The translations under genes and the position numbers were made by a program. Below are positions 18,330 to 26,383 of a stretch of DNA of 64,000 nucleotides, piece by piece. The notes under the pieces were generated by a model. It was given only the letters and a program-made list of their open reading frames with translations. It did no database searches and had not been told where the DNA came from. Numbering within the stretch: position 1 is the stretch's first letter; every line of letters starts with the position of its first letter. This DNA comes from an uncultured Clostridia bacterium. GTDB lineage: Bacteria > Bacillota > Clostridia > TANB77 > CAG-508. The DNA is taken from NCBI GenBank assembly GCA_947628715.1, contig CANRAW010000003.1, positions 1 through 64,000 of the forward strand, in the 5' to 3' direction.

Positions 18330-18716
18330 TTATTTAACAATCCAATAATTATATATAGACTTGTGTTCACAATTCCAAGTATCATAAACATTTTTATCCT
18401 TAATAACAGTTAAATGTCTTGCAACTTTTACAATATATACTTGATCCTCTTTTGCTAATTCATTGCAAAATTCTTTTATTGTATATCTTGTGTTATCTTC
18501 TCTTTTAGGCATTGCCTGTTTTTCATAACCTAAGTATTTCAAATATTCTTCCCAATTTTTATGATCATTTATTATTAATGCTCTTTCAATTCCAAGTGCT
18601 GAAAGTTCACTATATACATCTTGCCATTCTTTACCTGTTGCAAATGATATTGCTCTGATTACACAGTCGCCTGTTCTTCTTTTTTTTGGATTATTATTGA
18701 AAAATATATATCCCAT
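18330..18716 (-). CDS. Papain-like cysteine-peptidase-fold protein
   Basis: A 128-residue protein with the signature of small phage/ICE papain-like or C39-like proteins: RRTGDCVIRAISFATGKEW (catalytic Cys in GDC), a His in VARHLTVIKD and a following Asp/Asn in YDTWN. This Cys-His-Asn order is that of papain-fold enzymes. The target is unknown; possible roles are processing of element proteins or amidase activity. The ATG follows GAGGTAGTAAT. Confidence 0.65.
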   Translation of the reverse strand: MGYIFFNNNPKKRRTGDCVIRAISFATGKEWQDVYSELSALGIERALIINDHKNWEEYLKYLGYEKQAMPKREDNTRYTIKEFCNELAKEDQVYIVKVARHLTVIKDKNVYDTWNCEHKSIYNYWIVK

Positions 18717-18768
18717 TATTACTACCTCTTATCTTCTTAAACATTAAAAGTTAGATGTTGCCAATAAC

Positions 18769-19167
18769 TTAATCGTAAATGTACTGCTCTAACTTTTTTT
18801 TACATTCACAACATAAGTCATCTATTGTAACATCTAACTTATTACTAACAATATCTATGCAATTTTTACAGCCTTTTGTTGCAATTATTTTTGCAATATT
18901 AGCAGACTTAATATACTGTAATCTTAATTTTACTTGTTTCTTTATATTAGGATATTTTTTCATTAGTTTATTATAATTTTTTATAATGTATGAATACCTT
19001 TCTTCCGTAAGCCCTGTCAAATTTCTAGCCCTAGGATCTAACATATTATATTTACCTTGTTGTCTTACTACTTCATAACGTAATAAATCATCTTTGATCC
19101 TATTTTTTTTGCTTATAAATAATATCTTTTTGTTCTGATCTTTTATTTTTTCTTTTTTTAAACACAT
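18769..19167 (-). CDS. Hypothetical protein with C-terminal cysteine cluster
   Basis: A 132-residue basic protein. Six cysteines include CKNC (about 99-102) and CCEC (about 118-121), suggesting a zinc-binding module near the C-terminus, with a basic helical N-terminal part. It may bind nucleic acid. The start follows GGGGGTGTTAAT. I do not recognise the family. Confidence 0.55.
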   Translation of the reverse strand: MCLKKEKIKDQNKKILFISKKNRIKDDLLRYEVVRQQGKYNMLDPRARNLTGLTEERYSYIIKNYNKLMKKYPNIKKQVKLRLQYIKSANIAKIIATKGCKNCIDIVSNKLDVTIDDLCCECKKKLEQYIYD

Positions 19168-19266
19168 ATTAACACCCCCTTTTAATCTAGAATTATCGAT
19201 ATTAATTATATAATCAAATTTCTTTTAATTCACTCTGTTAGGGGATTTTTAAATTATGTAACGGGT

Positions 19267-19473
19267 TTATTTTTTCATAATTTCAAATGCTTTTTGTAAG
19301 TTAATTTTTGATTTTTCAAGAACAATATTAATATAATTGTAGTCATCTCTATTTAGTTCAGTCGTAAATTCTGTCTGATTAATAAAATTATTTATTATCT
19401 TATTTATGGCATAAACATTCTCTATCAGTTTACTATCAAAAATAGTTTCTTTGATCTCAATTATTTTTACCAT
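19267..19473 (-). CDS. Small hypothetical protein, 68 residues
   Basis: A helical 68-residue frame with an AAAGAGG site before its ATG. It appears to be the first gene of the minus-strand small-gene block at the right end of the element. No motif is recognised. Confidence 0.5.
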   Translation of the reverse strand: MVKIIEIKETIFDSKLIENVYAINKIINNFINQTEFTTELNRDDYNYINIVLEKSKINLQKAFEIMKK

Positions 19474-19535
19474 TAATAGACCTCTTTCATTATAATTATT
19501 CTAATAATATTTTACTTTTTATGTACTAATTTTAA

Positions 19536-19623
19536 AAAAATGTCATTTTTGTCATTTTCTTATTTTAATAAATTTTTTCAAATTTATATGCTATAAAAAT
19601 AAAAATGTCATTTTTGTCATTTT
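19536..19623. repeat. Two 23-bp direct repeats near attR
   Basis: AAAAATGTCATTTTTGTCATTTT occurs at 19536-19558 and again at 19601-19623, and each copy itself holds two TGTCATTTT units. The sequence after each copy is also similar. They lie 0.3 kb inside attR, upstream of all minus-strand element genes, so they could be integrase arm-binding sites or operator/iteron sites. Confidence 0.7.
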
Positions 19624-19740
19624 TTTAATTATATGCTTTAAAAAAATCCCTTTATTTTCCCTTTATAAGATCCTGTTATATGTATTTTAATGCACTTTTT
19701 TGTATTTCTTAATATAATATATAGAAGTTTTAAATATAAA

Positions 19741-19779
19741 AAAAAGATATAGAATTATATTTTTTCTATATCCTTTTTT
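19741..19779 (-). terminator. Terminator of the element-borne tRNA-Ser(GCT)
   Basis: The stem GATATAG/CTATATC is flanked by A and T runs and directly abuts the encoded CCA end of the tRNA on its 3' side. Confidence 0.7.
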
Positions 19780-19870
19780 TGGCGTAGGTGGAGGGATTTG
19801 AACCCTCGCAGCCCTTACGAACTCTAATGGTTTAGCAAACCATCCCCTTCAACCACTTGGGTACACCTAC
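19780..19870 (-). tRNA. tRNA-Ser(GCT), intact copy carried by the element
   Basis: A complete serine tRNA: acceptor GTAGGTG pairing with CACCTAC, anticodon GCT in a proper seven-base loop, long variable arm, GGTTCAAATC T arm and encoded CCA. It lies just inside attR, so it belongs to the element and not the chromosome. Its anticodon stem and variable arm differ from the split host gene, so it is not a simple duplication made by integration. It would restore decoding of AGC/AGT after the element has split the host gene. Confidence 0.92.
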
Positions 19871-19933
19871 ATATTAAATTTTATATATTTTTTAAATAAT
19901 GTAAAGGGGTTTTATCCTTCTATTTATATTTAT

Positions 19934-19951
19934 CCTACAAGTTTAGCAAAC
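19934..19951 (-). repeat. attR core, 18-bp direct repeat
   Basis: Exact copy of 1004-1021. On the minus strand it directly follows the 5' half of the split tRNA-Ser(GCT). Confidence 0.88.
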
Positions 19952-19981
19952 TCGCCCCTTCAACCACTTGGGTACACCTAC
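19934..19981 (-). pseudogene. 5' half of disrupted tRNA-Ser(GCT) at attR
   Basis: On the minus strand this reads the acceptor 5' strand GTAGGTG, the D arm and the anticodon stem-loop up to the repeat, then runs into unrelated AT-rich element sequence. Its 3' half is at 960-1003. Confidence 0.85.
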
Positions 19982-20102
19982 ATATTTAATTTTTTATCTT
20001 TAAGCATTTTTGCTTTAGATACTTTCCTATTATAATATATTTTTTCTGTTAAGTCAACATTTTTTATAAACTTACCAAAATTTTCTGAAATTCTTATATA
20101 TA

Positions 20103-20195
20103 TGGCGGAGAGTGTGGGATTTGAACCCACGATAGGATATTGTCCTACACCAATTTTCGAGACTGGCACCTTAAACCGAACTCAGACAACTCTCC
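20103..20195 (-). tRNA. tRNA-Ser(CGA)
   Basis: A serine-type tRNA with a long variable arm, acceptor GGAGAGT/ACTCTCC, anticodon CGA in the loop CTCGAAA and encoded CCA. It reads TCG. Confidence 0.93.
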
Positions 20196-20300
20196 ATATT
20201 ACTTATTTACATTAATTTGTTTTGCAAATATACCAAAAGTTCAATTTAACTTAACCTTATTGCTTCGGAAAAATCTTGCATTTTTTCCTATACAATAAAC

Positions 20301-20325
20301 AAAGAACGGCAATTCTCCGTTCTTT
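20301..20325 (-). terminator. Terminator of tRNA-Ser(TGA)
   Basis: The 9-bp stem AAAGAACGG/CCGTTCTTT lies a few bases past the 3' end of the tRNA. Confidence 0.8.
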
Positions 20326-20329
20326 ATTA

Positions 20330-20421
20330 TGGCGCAGAGGGTGGGATTCGAACCCACGGTAGGCTATTAACCTACGGCAATTTTCAAGACTGCTGCCATA
20401 AACCAACTCGACCACCTCTGC
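20330..20421 (-). tRNA. tRNA-Ser(TGA)
   Basis: A serine-type tRNA with a long variable arm, acceptor GCAGAGG/CCTCTGC, anticodon TGA in the loop CTTGAAA and encoded CCA. Confidence 0.93.
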
Positions 20422-20539
20422 ATGTATTTTGTTTCAACAAACAATATATATATTAACATATTTATTTTATGATGTCAATATTTTTTTCAAACTTCTTTAT
20501 GTTAATATTTACCTTTTTCACACCATATAGTCTCTATTT

Positions 20540-20572
20540 AAAACAAAAAGTGAAAATACCACTTTTTGTTTT
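20540..20572 (-). terminator. Terminator of the DUF4446 gene
   Basis: The 13-bp stem AAAACAAAAAGTG/CACTTTTTGTTTT begins about 13 bp past the stop codon at 20585. That spacing fits the stop reached after the +1 shift rather than the zero-frame stop at 20688. Confidence 0.75.
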
Positions 20573-20584
20573 TCATATTCGACT

Positions 20585-21080
20585 TTATGAATTCATTGCT
20601 CTTTTTATTGCTTCACTTTCTTCTGGAGTTATATTGTATATTGACTGTCCATTTTCTACAGGTTTTGCATATATATTAGACATTTCTCTAGAATATATAC
20701 CGATTTAATACTACTCCATCATTTCTTTCATCTAACAAAGCAAGTGTAAAACTTAAATCACTGCCAACATCTTTATACGCATTATATCTATATACTCCAA
20801 CTTTTTGTATGCAATTTTTTATATCTGTATCTATCTTTTCACAAAATTGTTCGAGTTCTTCATTTTTTGCTATCGTCTTATTGATTTTTTCAATATGCTT
20901 GTCTAATATTTCTTGCATATTTTCTCCATTACCGAGTTTTTTCATAAATTTTTTATATTTTTTATTTATTCTACTTAGTTTTATGAGAGTTGTTATATAC
21001 AAAACAAACATAATAACTATTGCACCTAATAATATTATTAAAAACGAATCCGTTTTTATAAATTCAAAAAAGTTATCCAA
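20585..21080 (-). CDS. DUF4446 family protein, one CGG +1 shift
   Basis: A 164-residue protein reconstructed across one frameshift. It has an N-terminal transmembrane segment (about 12-33), a coiled middle and the conserved DUF4446 end. In frame zero it stops after DGVVLNRYIF; read +1 from the CGGT at 20699-20702 it continues as VLNGIYSREMSNIYAKPVEN and ends with SEAIKRAMNS, the pattern expected of the family. Members are usually next to parB, as here (20-bp gap). The function is unknown; a membrane-linked role near chromosome partitioning is possible. The terminator directly after the shifted stop supports the longer product. Confidence 0.88.
20699..20702 (-). other. CGG recoding site in DUF4446 gene (AAT CGGT)
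   Basis: An in-frame CGG followed by T. The +1 frame gives GGT (Gly) and restores the conserved C-terminal 40 residues; frame zero stops four codons later. Confidence 0.85.
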
Positions 21081-21099
21081 CTTCTACACTTCCTTTGTT

Positions 21100-21948
21100 T
21101 TATTCTTTTATTAATTCTAGTAATCTCTCTAAGTCGTCATTTGACTTATATTCTATTACTATTTTACCTTTTCTTTGACCTGCTTGTAAACATACTTTTG
21201 TACCGAAGAAACTTTGGAAGGAATCCTCTATATCTCTATATATAGCCTCATATTTACTATCTTTTTTCTTCATTTTCTTTTTTACTTGAGTCTTTTCTTC
21301 TACCTCTCTTACGTTAGAACCTTTTTCTATTATTCTGTTTGCCATCTCAAGTTGCTTGTCTCCATCTTCTATTGCAAGTAAAGCTCTGCAGTGTCCTTCT
21401 GTTAGTTTTCCCTCTTTTGCAAGTTCTAATACCCTATTATCTAAATTTAAAATTCTTACTGTATTCGCAATTGCACTTCTGCTTTTTCCTAAAATTTCTG
21501 AAACTTGTTGTTGTGTTAATGAATATTCGTCCATTAAAAGCTTTATACCACTTGCTTTTTCAACAGCATTTAAGTCTTCCCTTTGAATATTTTCAATTAA
21601 TGCGATTTCTTTATTTTTTCTGACATCATTATCTCTTACTATAGCTTGTATATCTTTTAATCCAGCTTTTTTACAAGCTCTCCATCTTCTTTCTCCTGCA
21701 ATAATTTCATAATATCCTTCTTTTTTTGCAACTACTATAGGCTGTATTAATCCATATCTTTTTATAGAATCTGCAAGTTCTCCTAGTGATTCATCTTCGA
21801 AATATTTTCTAGGTTGCTCACGATTTGGTTCAACCTCATTTATTGATAAATTAATTATTTTTTCACCATCTTGAATTTCTTCTTCTGGTAAAACAGTATT
21901 TGTAAATAACGCATCTAGCCCTTTTCCTAATCCTGTTTTCTTTGCCAT
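21100..21948 (-). CDS. parB: Chromosome-partitioning protein ParB
   Basis: A 282-residue ParB/Spo0J protein that binds parS sites and spreads as a CTP-dependent clamp. Visible features are the N-terminal ParA-interacting motif GLGKGLDALF, the ParB/Srx domain with EVEPNREQPRKYF and GERRWRA (CTP binding), the helix-turn-helix region (SLTQQQVSEILGKSRSAIAN) and a C-terminal dimerisation segment. It lies downstream of parA on the same strand. I chose the ATG at 21948, closer to the family start; an in-frame ATG at 21957 exists. Confidence 0.95.
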   Translation of the reverse strand: MAKKTGLGKGLDALFTNTVLPEEEIQDGEKIINLSINEVEPNREQPRKYFEDESLGELADSIKRYGLIQPIVVAKKEGYYEIIAGERRWRACKKAGLKDIQAIVRDNDVRKNKEIALIENIQREDLNAVEKASGIKLLMDEYSLTQQQVSEILGKSRSAIANTVRILNLDNRVLELAKEGKLTEGHCRALLAIEDGDKQLEMANRIIEKGSNVREVEEKTQVKKKMKKKDSKYEAIYRDIEDSFQSFFGTKVCLQAGQRKGKIVIEYKSNDDLERLLELIKE

Positions 21949-21983
21949 TTCCCCCATTCCTTTCTTCTTACGATATCTAACTT

Positions 21984-22778
21984 TTATTCTTCCTTCATGT
22001 GCTTAGCTTTATTTTCTTCTTCATTTTTCTTTAAAAGTTCTTTTGCAAGTTTTTCATAACATTTAGCCCCTTTTGATTTTGGGTCATACATAGTTATAGG
22101 CATTCCATAACTTGGTGCTTCACTTAGTTTAATATTTCTTGGAATTATTGTCTTATATACTCTATCTTCAAAGTATCTTTTAACTTCCTTTACTACTTGA
22201 TTTGATAAATTCGTTCTTACATCGTACATTGTAAGAAGTGCTCCCTCGATTTCAATAGATTTATTCAAATGTCTTTTTACCAAATTAACAGTATTTATAA
22301 GTTGACCAAGTCCTTCTAGTGCATAATATTCGCACTGAACTGGTATTAAAACACTATCTGATGCAGTAAAAGCATTAAGAGTAATTAATCCTAATGAAGG
22401 TGGGCAGTCAATTATTATGTAATCAAACTTTTCTTTTACCTCGTCTATTCTTTCTTTTAGTCTATGTTCTCTAGACATTAATGAAACAAGCTCAACCTCA
22501 GCTCCTGCAAGGTTTATATTAGAAGGACATACTTTTAAATTTTTTATTTTTGTATCTTTTAAAGTCGATTCTATGCTTTCCTCATTAATTATTACATCAT
22601 ATATTGACTTTTCAATTTCTTTGCTAATGCCAAGTCCACTTGTTGCATTTCCCTGTGGGTCTGCATCCATTAATAGAACCTTTTTTCCTTTTTTAGCAAG
22701 CACTGTGCTTAAGTTTATAGAAGTTGTTGTTTTACCAACTCCCCCTTTTTGGTTCGCTATTGAAATAACTTTTCCCAA
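21984..22778 (-). CDS. parA: Chromosome-partitioning ATPase ParA (Soj)
   Basis: A 264-residue Walker-type ATPase. The deviant Walker A KGGVGKTT is near residue 11-18, Walker B appears as DYIIIDCPPSLG, and there is the ParA-typical VPVQCEYYALEGL form (here IPVQCEYYALEG). It binds DNA in its ATP state and, with ParB, segregates the origin region. It is co-transcribed with parB (35-bp gap). Confidence 0.96.
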   Translation of the reverse strand: MGKVISIANQKGGVGKTTTSINLSTVLAKKGKKVLLMDADPQGNATSGLGISKEIEKSIYDVIINEESIESTLKDTKIKNLKVCPSNINLAGAEVELVSLMSREHRLKERIDEVKEKFDYIIIDCPPSLGLITLNAFTASDSVLIPVQCEYYALEGLGQLINTVNLVKRHLNKSIEIEGALLTMYDVRTNLSNQVVKEVKRYFEDRVYKTIIPRNIKLSEAPSYGMPITMYDPKSKGAKCYEKLAKELLKKNEEENKAKHMKEE

Positions 22779-22881
22779 CTGTCTGATACCTCCTTTTCAT
22801 TTGTCTTTTTGATATTGCTATATTACCCGAGTGTAACATCTTTGCTTTAAATATGCACATTACAGGCTAATCGATATATTA

Positions 22882-22918
22882 TTGCTTTAGAAAATTTCGA
22901 CTTATTTTTCTAAAGCAA
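22882..22918 (-). terminator. Hairpin between mnmG and parA
   Basis: The 13-bp stem TTGCTTTAGAAAA/TTTTCTAAAGCAA lies downstream of the mnmG stop, followed by AT-rich sequence. It probably terminates mnmG transcripts. Confidence 0.65.
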
Positions 22919-22987
22919 AAACAAAAATCGACATACTAATAATATAAAATTATTATTAATATGTCAATGTTTTTTTTGTAAATTTTT

Positions 22988-24866
22988 TTACTTTCTTCTC
23001 ATTTGTTCTAAATATATTAATAGAACTGAAATATCGGCTGGAGATACCCCTGAAATTCTAGATGCCTGACCAACTGAAGATGGTTTATGTTTATTTAATT
23101 TTTGTCTAGCCTCTAAGCTAAGCCCCTTTATTTCTTCATAATTTATATCCTCTTTTAGTTCTTTTTGTTCTAATTTTTTAAACTTTTCAACCTGTTCTTC
23201 CTGCATCTTTATATATCCTTCATATTTAAGTTGAATTTCTACTTCTTTTATGACATCTTTTGGTAAATTATTATTTCTTTCCTCATCAATTTCTGCTAAA
23301 TCGTTATATGATAATTCTGTTCTTTTAAGCAATTCTACTAGCTTTACTCCTGTTTCAATAGGTGATGTTTCACGAGAAACTAAAAAGTTATTGACCTTTT
23401 CACTAGGCTTAATTGTAGTATTTCTTATTCTTTCAATTTCATTTTGTATCATTTCTTTTTTCAATGTAAATTTATCATATCTTTCTTTTGAAATAAGTCC
23501 GAACTTTATATCCTTTTTCTGTTAGTCTTAAATCAGCATTATCTTGTCTTAATAATAGTCTATATTCCGCACGTGAAGTCATCATTCTATATGGTTCATT
23601 TGTTCCTTTTGTAACTATATCATCAATAAGAACTCCAATATACGCATCAGATCTATCTAATATTAGTGGCTTTTCTCCCTTTAGCTTTAATCCAGCATTT
23701 ATTCCTGCAATTATTCCTTGAGCTGCAGCTTCTTCATAGCCAGAAGTTCCATTTATTTGCCCAGCAAAAAACATACCTGAGATATTTTTTAGTTCTAGTG
23801 AAAGTTTCAATTGAGATGGTTCTATGCAATCATATTCAATTGCATACGCTGGTCTTGTAAATTCAACATGTTCTAGCCCTGGTATCGTTCTATACATTTC
23901 AATTTGTACGTCTTCTGGAAGTGATGAGCTCATTCCTTGTACATACATTTCTTCAGTATCGAGGCCCATAGGCTCTATAAATATTTGATGTCTTGGTTTA
24001 TCACTAAATCTTACAACTTTATCTTCAATTGATGGACAATATCTTGGTCCTGTCCCTTCGATTTTTCCTGCATATAAAGGTGAACGATGTAAATTTTTTC
24101 TAATTATTTCATGCGTTTTTTCATTTGTATATGTTAAATAGCATGGTACTTGATTGATTTTTCTTTCTTCATTTTCAAATGAAAACATTTCTATTTCGTC
24201 ATCCCCATTTTGTATTTCCATTTTAGAAAAATCAATTGTTTTTTTGTTTACTCTCGCTGGTGTTCCTGTTTTAAATCTTACAATTTCTATTCCTAAATCT
24301 TTCAAACATTTTGATAATTGATTTGCTGGAAACACGCCATCTGGTCCACTTTCATAAGATACTTCACCTATAAATATTTTTCCTTTTAAATATGTACCTG
24401 TTGCCAATATAACTGCTTTTACATTATATATTGCACCAATATTTGTTTCAACACTTTTTACTTTTCCATCTTCTACACCTATATTAATTATTTCTGCCTG
24501 TTTTATGAAAAGATTATCTTGTTTTTCTAAAGTGTGTTTCATTTCTATATGATATTTTTTTCTATCTGCTTGTGCTCTTAATGAGTGGACTGCAGGTCCT
24601 TTTGAAGTATTTAACATCCTAGATTGTATAAATGTTTTATCTATATTCTTACCCATTTCTCCGCCAAGTGCGTCTATTTCTCTAACTAAATGTCCTTTAG
24701 ATGTTCCTCCTATATTAGGGTTACATGGCATATTTCCTATTGCTTCAAGGCTTATTGAAAACATTAATGTTTTGAACCCCATTTTTGCTGTTGCAAGTGC
24801 TGCCTCACATCCAGCATGTCCTCCTCCAATAACTGCTACATCATATTCTCCAGCATAATAACTCAT
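22988..24866 (-). CDS. mnmG: tRNA U34 carboxymethylaminomethyl synthase MnmG (GidA), one CGG +1 shift
   Basis: MnmG with MnmE modifies the wobble uridine of several tRNAs. The reconstructed protein has 625 residues, normal for the family. The N-terminal FAD-binding motif [23 protein letters not shown] (catalytic Cys), [17 protein letters not shown] and [14 protein letters not shown] segments are present. Frame zero reads into nonsense (VRTYFKRKI) and stops; after the CGGA at 23498-23501 the +1 frame gives [15 protein letters not shown] and continues to the normal helical C-terminus ending YLEQMRRK. MnmE is upstream on the same strand. MnmEG affects decoding fidelity, so its own shift site could be a feedback point. 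Confidence 0.95.
23366..23381. promoter_or_regulatory. parS-like site inside mnmG
   Basis: TGTTTCACGAGAAACT matches 14 of 16 positions of the Bacillus parS palindrome TGTTTCACGTGAAACA. parA and parB are about 1.4 kb away, as expected for an origin-proximal parS. Confidence 0.7.
23498..23501 (-). other. CGG recoding site in mnmG (GTT CGGA)
   Basis: An in-frame CGG followed by A. The +1 frame reads GGA and restores the conserved GLIS motif of MnmG. Confidence 0.92.
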
Positions 24867-24901
24867 TTTTTGGTTGCTCCTTTACTATTATTTTTTTACA
24901 A

Positions 24902-24917
24902 TGTTTCACGATAAACA
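24902..24917. promoter_or_regulatory. parS-like site between mnmE and mnmG
   Basis: TGTTTCACGATAAACA matches 14 of 16 positions of the Bacillus parS consensus. It is the second such site within 1.6 kb and is intergenic. Confidence 0.68.
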
Positions 24918-24923
24918 TTTTAT

Positions 24924-26288
24924 TTATTTACCAAGACAAAACTTTTTAAATATTTCATTTATAATATCTTCTGATACACTTTCTCCAGTTATATTACCAA
25001 TTTCATTTAGAATTTCGTTTATATATATTGTTATAACATCAATTGGCATATTATTTTGTATTGATTCTTTTACATTTTTTGTATGTTTTATCATATTTTG
25101 AATTGCATCTTTGTGCCTATTATTAGTAATTGTTAAGCTATCGTCAATTTCTATTTCATTAAATCTATACATTTCTGATATAGCATTAAATATGTTTTCT
25201 ATTCCTTCTTTATTTAATGCTGAAATCTTTAGTATTTTCTTATTTTCTGTAATATTTTTTATATCATTTTCTGATATTTTCATTGGTAAATCAACTTTAT
25301 TTAATAAAATTATGGCCTTTTTTTCCTCTACAAATTCTAATATTTGCCTATCTTCTTCGTTAAGTTCTTTACTTGCATCAATTATTGCTATAATTAAATC
25401 TGCTTCATTTGCTATATTTTTCGATTTATTTATTCCTATTTTTTCAACAGCATCCTCTGTCTCTCTTATCCCAGCAGTGTCTATGATTTTTATAGGAATT
25501 CCATCAATTTGTATAAATTCCTCTATTGTATCTCTTGTTGTTCCTTCATATTCTGTTACAATTGCTCTTTCTTCTTTTAATATTACATTTAAAAGCGAGG
25601 ATTTTCCAGCATTTGGTCTTCCTATTATTGCAATTTTTAATCCTTCTTTTATTAGTTTTCCATTTTCAAAAGTTTTTCTTAAATTTAATAAATCATTTTC
25701 TATATCTTCTACAGTAACTAATACTTTATTAGATGTAACTTCTTCAACATCATATTCAGGATAATCAATAGATGCCTCTATATCAACTAAAATATCCATT
25801 ATCTTTTTCTTGATATTTTTCAATTTTTCTGACAAGTATCCATCTAATTGTTTTACTGATGCTTTTGCTTCTTTTTCCGTTTTTGCATTAATTATGTCAA
25901 TTACTGCTTCTGCTTGAGTTAAATCAATTCTTCCATTTAGAAATGCTCTTTTGGTAAATTCTCCTGGTTCTGCAAGTTGTGCACCATTTTTTAAGCACAA
26001 TTCTAATATCTTATTCATAATTACAATTCCACCGTGAGAATTTATCTCGCACATATTTTCCGTTGTAAAGGATTTTGGTGCTTTAAAAAAGGAAACTAAT
26101 ACTTCATCAACTATTTCGTCTCCTGAGACAATATGACCGTAATTAATAGTATTCGGTTTTATGTCAATTTTTTTTGTCTTAGGTTTGAATATTTTACTTA
26201 TAATTTCAAAGCACTCTTCTCCACTCATTCTTATAATACCTATTCCACTGTTTCCAAGTGCAGTTGATATTGCAACAATTGTACTCAT
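24924..26288 (-). CDS. mnmE: tRNA modification GTPase MnmE (TrmE)
   Basis: A 454-residue GTPase, partner of MnmG. The N-terminal folate-binding domain begins MSTIVAISTALGNSGIGIIR. The G domain has GRPNAGKSSLLN (P-loop, about 225-236), EGTTRDT (G2), DTAGIRET (G3) and NKVD (G4). It ends with the family's catalytic C-terminal motif CLGK. I placed the start at the ATG after GGGAGGAAAA rather than at the in-frame TTG 12 bases upstream. No CGG codon occurs in it. Confidence 0.96.
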   Translation of the reverse strand: MSTIVAISTALGNSGIGIIRMSGEECFEIISKIFKPKTKKIDIKPNTINYGHIVSGDEIVDEVLVSFFKAPKSFTTENMCEINSHGGIVIMNKILELCLKNGAQLAEPGEFTKRAFLNGRIDLTQAEAVIDIINAKTEKEAKASVKQLDGYLSEKLKNIKKKIMDILVDIEASIDYPEYDVEEVTSNKVLVTVEDIENDLLNLRKTFENGKLIKEGLKIAIIGRPNAGKSSLLNVILKEERAIVTEYEGTTRDTIEEFIQIDGIPIKIIDTAGIRETEDAVEKIGINKSKNIANEADLIIAIIDASKELNEEDRQILEFVEEKKAIILLNKVDLPMKISENDIKNITENKKILKISALNKEGIENIFNAISEMYRFNEIEIDDSLTITNNRHKDAIQNMIKHTKNVKESIQNNMPIDVITIYINEILNEIGNITGESVSEDIINEIFKKFCLGK

Positions 26289-26383
26289 TTTTCCTCCCAA
26301 AATTAAAAGATCAAAGTAAAATCCTATATCAAAAAAACTTTTGAATATAAAATCCTAACTTTGACCTTAGATTATATATTTTT

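Larger units (their letters stand above)
1004..19951. mobile_element. Integrative element in tRNA-Ser(GCT), about 18.9 kb
   Basis: It is bounded by an exact 18-bp direct repeat (1004-1021 and 19934-19951) that splits a tRNA-Ser(GCT) gene. It carries, in order, integrase, excisionase, second tyrosine recombinase, Rep/MobT-like protein, DUF927 ATPase, accessory genes, a repressor and a run of small genes. It has no VirB4, VirD4 or other conjugation channel gene of its own, so it looks like a mobilizable element or phage satellite rather than a self-transmissible ICE. It carries a complete tRNA-Ser(GCT) just inside the right end, replacing the gene it disrupts. No gene in it contains an in-frame CGG, unlike the surrounding chromosome. 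Confidence 0.88.

Noticed and set aside
19978..20169. 63-codon ORF
   Set aside because: It overlaps tRNA-Ser(CGA) and the attR fragment and is an antisense-like artefact of tRNA sequence.
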